Source of the DNA: Clostridium aestuarii | GTDB lineage: Bacteria > Bacillota > Clostridia > Clostridiales > Clostridiaceae | Assembly (NCBI RefSeq): GCF_026735135.1 | Contig: NZ_JAPQER010000005.1 | Coordinates: 62,001 to 126,000, forward strand | DNA length: 64,000 nucleotides | Direction of reading: 5' to 3' | Part shown: piece after piece, positions 60,596 to 64,000 of the stretch | How the letters are laid out: every line of letters begins with the position of its first letter | How positions within the stretch are numbered: position 1 is the first letter of the stretch | Notes under the pieces: generated by a model | What the model saw: the letters and a program-made list of their open reading frames with translations, nothing else | What the model was told of the DNA's origin: nothing | Databases searched by the model: none | Position numbers and translations under genes: made by a program

Positions 60596-62407
60596 TTGGC
60601 TGATATGTTTCCTGATATGGAAAGTATAGAAGAAAACAATATAAATACAACAGAGGGAGAAAAATATTTATTAAATTTTTTAAATACACAATTAAATTCT
60701 AGTTATGAAATTTATTTTAAGCCAAATATTAATGGAGATAAGCCTCAAATTGTTGTTATTAGTAAAAATAGAGGTATTATAATTATAGGAATTAAGGAAT
60801 GGAAATTGGATAGCTATTATTGTGATAATAAAGGTGATTTTAGAAAGAAAAAAGACTTTAAAGTTTTCAGATCTCCATTTAGTCAGGTACAGGAGCATAA
60901 AAACAATATGTATAATTTACATAGTAAAAGCCTTTTGAAAAAAAGTATAGAGGATAGTTATGCATTTAATTTGGTTAGATGTGCAGTGTATTTCCATAAT
61001 GAAACTAATAAAAATATAAAAAAATTCATAATAGAAAATGATAAAAAGCTAAAAAATAAATGTGAAGTTTTTGGTAGGGATTCTCTTAATACTAAAAGTT
61101 TTTTTGAAATGTTTGATAACATAAATAGTGAATCAAAATTTTTTGATGATAATGTTTATGATGAATTAAAAAAATACTTAAATTGTCCTATTCATAAATG
61201 TAGTCAAGGCAAGAGTATAAATTATAGTAATAAGCAGATAACTATTATAAAAAGTAAAAAGGAAAATAAAAAAATTAAGGGGACAGTAGGATCAGGCAAG
61301 ACATTACTTCTTGCACAAAGAGCAGTAAATGCCAATATAAGAACAAAAAATAAGGTACTTATATTAACTCATAATATAGCTTTAAGAAATTATATTTATA
61401 ACAAAATCAATTGTATAAGAGAAGAATTTTATTGGAAAGACTTCGAGATAAATAACTATCATGTATTTATAAAATTTCAGTTAAACAATATAGGTATTCC
61501 TTTTCAATGGGATAGTGATTTTGAAAGTGATGAGATTGTAAAACATTTAGAATCATATAAGGAAACAGTTGAAAAATATGATTCTATTTTTATTGATGAA
61601 GTACAGGATTATAAATTAGATTGGCTTAGGATTATTAAAAAATATTTTTTAAAAAAGAATGGAGAATATGTTCTTTTTGGAGATGAAAAGCAAAATGCGT
61701 ATATTAGAGAGCTTGAGAATAATAAAACTACTAAAACTAATATTTTGGGATCGTGGAATGTATTAGAACAATCTTTTAGATTGCCTACAAATCTAGCTAC
61801 TCTTGCAATAAAATTTCAAAAAAAGTTTCTTAGCAGTAAGTACAATTTAGATAATATTTATTGTTTTAGTATACAAAAAACTATGTGGGATGAACAGGGA
61901 AAGATAGATTATAAATTCTATAATAATTTTGATGCTGAAACTGTTTATTACAATATAATAAAAAAACAAGATATTAAAATAAAAAATATTTGTATTGTTT
62001 CTACATCTATAGATAAACTCAAAAAACTAAATAGTATTATAACAAAACAAACAGAATATAAAACAGAAATTATGTTTGAAACGGAAGAAGAGTATATTAA
62101 ATTGCAACAAAAACTAAAAAAACAATATAGGGATAGGGATAATTATTATAAAAGTATTTTAAAAAATCAAATAGGCAAGATAAGATATAGCAGGAAATAT
62201 AATTTTAAAGCAAAGAGTGGAAAAATAAACTTGGCTATAATTGATAATTTTAAGGGATGGGAAATAGACTCTTTAGTTTTTATAATAGATAATATTGAAA
62301 ATGTATCAGAAGAATTAATTTATACAGGAATAACTAGAGCTAGAAAGAACCTTGTTATTGTAAATATTGGTAATTACAAATACCATAAGTTTTTTAAAGA
62401 AATTTAA
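60596..62407 (+). CDS. NERD-domain SF1-type helicase/ATPase
   Basis: A 603-residue protein with an N-terminal NERD-like region (EGEKYLLNFLNTQLNSSYEI, VVISKNRGIIIIGIKEW) and a UvrD/Rep-like ATPase. Walker A GTVGSGKT is at 229-236, motif Ia is VLILTHN, motif II is DEVQD at 334-338, motif III is YVLFGDEKQNAY, motif IV-like is EQSFRLPT, and motif VI is YTGITRARKNLVI near the end. The NERD nuclease signature EID..ExK is lost: PQI replaces EID and IGIK replaces IEVK. The start is TTG at 60596, with GAGGTGA just before; ATG 60605 is possible. No partner gene adjoins it. DNA repair and phage defence are both conceivable. Confidence 0.78.
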   Translation: MADMFPDMESIEENNINTTEGEKYLLNFLNTQLNSSYEIYFKPNINGDKPQIVVISKNRGIIIIGIKEWKLDSYYCDNKGDFRKKKDFKVFRSPFSQVQEHKNNMYNLHSKSLLKKSIEDSYAFNLVRCAVYFHNETNKNIKKFIIENDKKLKNKCEVFGRDSLNTKSFFEMFDNINSESKFFDDNVYDELKKYLNCPIHKCSQGKSINYSNKQITIIKSKKENKKIKGTVGSGKTLLLAQRAVNANIRTKNKVLILTHNIALRNYIYNKINCIREEFYWKDFEINNYHVFIKFQLNNIGIPFQWDSDFESDEIVKHLESYKETVEKYDSIFIDEVQDYKLDWLRIIKKYFLKKNGEYVLFGDEKQNAYIRELENNKTTKTNILGSWNVLEQSFRLPTNLATLAIKFQKKFLSSKYNLDNIYCFSIQKTMWDEQGKIDYKFYNNFDAETVYYNIIKKQDIKIKNICIVSTSIDKLKKLNSIITKQTEYKTEIMFETEEEYIKLQQKLKKQYRDRDNYYKSILKNQIGKIRYSRKYNFKAKSGKINLAIIDNFKGWEIDSLVFIIDNIENVSEELIYTGITRARKNLVIVNIGNYKYHKFFKEI

Positions 62408-62507
62408 ATGATAAATTTGTATAAAACTATTGATATAAACTATAATGTACTTAGCTCTAATATAATGTTAAAATGATTTGAAACAATGAAAAAAAAGGGG
62501 TAGAAAA

Positions 62508-63206
62508 GTGGAAAATTATGAAGTCGTATTAAGATTGGTTATAGCTATATTGGTTGGTGGAATCATAGGGTATGAAAGAGAATATAGAAATAGACCAGCT
62601 GGATTTAGAACAAATATATTAGTTTGCGTTGGAGCGACAGTTATATCTATGATACAAGTACACATGATAGATGATACTATTCAAATTATAGCGAAGAACC
62701 CTCAACTTACAAACGCATTAAAAGCTGATATTGGAAGGGTTGGTGCTCAAGTTGTTTCAGGAATAGGTTTTTTAGGTGCTGGAACAATAATACATGAAAA
62801 GGGCTCGGTTAAAGGATTGACAACGGCAGCTAGCATATGGGTAGTTGGATGTATAGGACTTGCTATAGGAATGGGATATTATTTTTTAACTGGGGTATCT
62901 ACAATAGGAATGTATGGAGTTTTGGTAAGTTTGAAAAAAATTGAAACTAGGATTATTGAAAAAGCTAATATTATAAAACTTGAAATAGAATATTTAAACA
63001 AGAAAGATTTATCTGATTGTGTATCTGAGTATTTCGAAAATAGAAATATTAAAATTAAAAATATAGAATTTTATATAGATGAAGATTATGGATCTCTTTT
63101 AAAGACAACTCAATATACTGTATTGACTCCTAAAAATTTAAATTCATCAAGGATTATACAGGATCTGAGTTCTTACGAAGGAATTGTAAGAGTTGCTATT
63201 GTATAA
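62508..63206 (+). CDS. MgtC/SapB family membrane protein
   Basis: Four or five hydrophobic segments in the first 150 residues carry the family marks IAILVGGIIGYEREYRNRPAGFRT and GAQVVSGIGFLGAGTII, then VKGLTTAASIWVVGCIGLAIG. An ACT-like cytoplasmic tail follows. MgtC proteins affect magnesium homeostasis and membrane energetics; the molecular activity is unsettled. The start is GTG at 62508, 10 bases after AAAGGGG. The product has 232 residues. No magnesium riboswitch or mgtE lies near. Confidence 0.92.
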   Translation: MENYEVVLRLVIAILVGGIIGYEREYRNRPAGFRTNILVCVGATVISMIQVHMIDDTIQIIAKNPQLTNALKADIGRVGAQVVSGIGFLGAGTIIHEKGSVKGLTTAASIWVVGCIGLAIGMGYYFLTGVSTIGMYGVLVSLKKIETRIIEKANIIKLEIEYLNKKDLSDCVSEYFENRNIKIKNIEFYIDEDYGSLLKTTQYTVLTPKNLNSSRIIQDLSSYEGIVRVAIV

Positions 63207-63215
63207 AAATTAAAT

Positions 63216-63262
63216 AAAAAAAGAATTGATATAGAATTTTAATTTATATCAATTCTTTTTTA
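63216..63262. terminator. Bidirectional terminator between mgtC-like and MATE genes
   Basis: AAAAAAGAATTGATATA and TATATCAATTCTTTTTT form a 16-17 bp stem around 11 bases, with the MATE stop codon inside. Confidence 0.85.
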
Positions 63263-64000
63263 GTTTCTTGAGACATTTGTAAGTTATTTAACTGTTTAAT
63301 ATCCTTATATAAGAAATATCCTGTTATAAAAACCGCAATTATATCTGCAATAGGCTGTGAAAACCAAAGTCCGTCTAAGTGTAAATATCTAGGTAGAATA
63401 ATTATAATAGGAATTAAGACAATTACTTGTCTTAAAAAACTAAGAAAAATAGATATTTTAGCTTTACCTATAGCTTGGAAGTAGTTAGAAGCTACAATTT
63501 GATAGCCTATTATAGGAAGAAACATTAAATCTATTTTTAGACCACGAGCACCTAGATTTATGAGTTCAGGGTTATTTCTACTAAATAATGATATTAAAAT
63601 TTCGGGAAAAAACTCTACTGCTATAAATCCTATAGTTCCGATTCCAACTCCGGCATATATAGCAAGCTTTAAAGCATCTTTAACTCTTGCATAAGATTTT
63701 GCACCATAATTATATCCTAAAATAGGTTGCACACCTTGATTGATTCCAAAAATAGGCATAAAAACAAATAGGGAAATACTTACTATTATACCCATAGCTG
63801 CAACTGCAATATCTCCACCATATTTATATAAACCTCTGTTATATAAAGCTGTTACAGCACTGGACGCAATTTGCATTGAAAAAGGAGAAAGACCTATAGC
63901 AAATATTTTAGCTGATATTTGAATGTTTAATTTAACTGTTGATTTTTTAAGTTTAAGTATGCTTCCGCTATTTTTGTTTATAAAATAATACATTACTAAT
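63244..64000 (-). CDS. MATE family efflux transporter, C-terminal half (partial)
   Basis: Proton- or sodium-driven multidrug exporter of the MATE family, cut by the window edge. The frame is open beyond the ATG at 63993 to the last base, so the true start is off the window. About 250 residues of the usual 450 are seen, with six hydrophobic segments. Family marks are GLSPFSMQIASSAV, MPIFGINQGVQPILGYNYGA, GARGLKIDLMFLPIIGYQ and SNYFQAIGKAKISIFLSFLR. The substrate is not inferable. Confidence 0.9.
   Translation of the reverse strand, partial: LVMYYFINKNSGSILKLKKSTVKLNIQISAKIFAIGLSPFSMQIASSAVTALYNRGLYKYGGDIAVAAMGIIVSISLFVFMPIFGINQGVQPILGYNYGAKSYARVKDALKLAIYAGVGIGTIGFIAVEFFPEILISLFSRNNPELINLGARGLKIDLMFLPIIGYQIVASNYFQAIGKAKISIFLSFLRQVIVLIPIIIILPRYLHLDGLWFSQPIADIIAVFITGYFLYKDIKQLNNLQMSQETKKELI

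Overview
The window comes from a low-GC, anaerobic, endospore-former-type Firmicute, almost certainly Clostridium sensu stricto. Signs of this are the strongly AT-rich sequence, strong GGAGG-type ribosome binding sites with many TTG and GTG starts, a trimeric [FeFe] hydrogenase, a minCDE-rodA-mgsA block, a BrnQ gene behind a T-box leader, ClpS/ClpA, and a small-molecule economy built on ABC, ECF and BCCT-like carriers. I cannot name the species from the sequence alone. There is no rRNA, CRISPR array, prophage or intact insertion sequence; this is ordinary chromosome with a few accessory genes and one decayed gene.

Layout. 1-2730: end of minC, then minD, minE, a terminator, rodA and mgsA (division-site placement, cell-wall elongation, methylglyoxal shunt). 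2808-6949 (minus): three-subunit [FeFe] hydrogenase (NuoE-like, NuoF-like, catalytic). 7268-8958: corrinoid adenosyltransferase convergent with a THUMP RNA methyltransferase. 9612-12422: YfcC-type carrier and M20 amidohydrolase, each preceded by a copy of the same 17-base motif in opposite orientations. 12521-21229: mixed single genes, including a flavoredoxin-like protein, an iron-sulfur aldo/keto reductase, and an ECF substrate-binding component next to a radical SAM enzyme and a pyridoxal kinase. 21364-26424: chemoreceptor, aminotransferase and a flippase-like membrane protein. 26604-28490: tRNA-Ile, tRNA-Gly and brnQ under T-box control.

29918-34615 is the most unusual block. An extended -10 promoter leads into a roughly 300-base structured leader ending in an intrinsic terminator. 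Behind it lies a tightly overlapping operon of a HydG-family radical SAM enzyme, an unrecognised small protein, and an ABC importer of the NMT1/SsuA-ThiY type. The HydG homologue keeps the SAM-cluster cysteines but has glycine in place of the middle cysteine of its C-terminal cluster motif, so it may not be a hydrogenase maturase.

34889-42095: signal peptidase, small Clostridium-type proteins, an MFS transporter with a large internal deletion, clpS-clpA and ndk. 42096-47488: mtnA, then 5-oxoprolinase pxpB-pxpC-pxpA with an NRAMP-like carrier that lacks the metal-binding motif. 47686-64000: an orphan AbiEii-like nucleotidyltransferase, a 35-residue protein, a PocR-PAS-GGDEF-EAL signalling protein, a ferric/organic-anion type ABC importer, a Kef-type antiporter, a TIM-barrel protein, citrate synthase with an N-terminal tandem repeat, a NERD-helicase with a degenerate NERD motif, MgtC and the 3' part of a MATE exporter.
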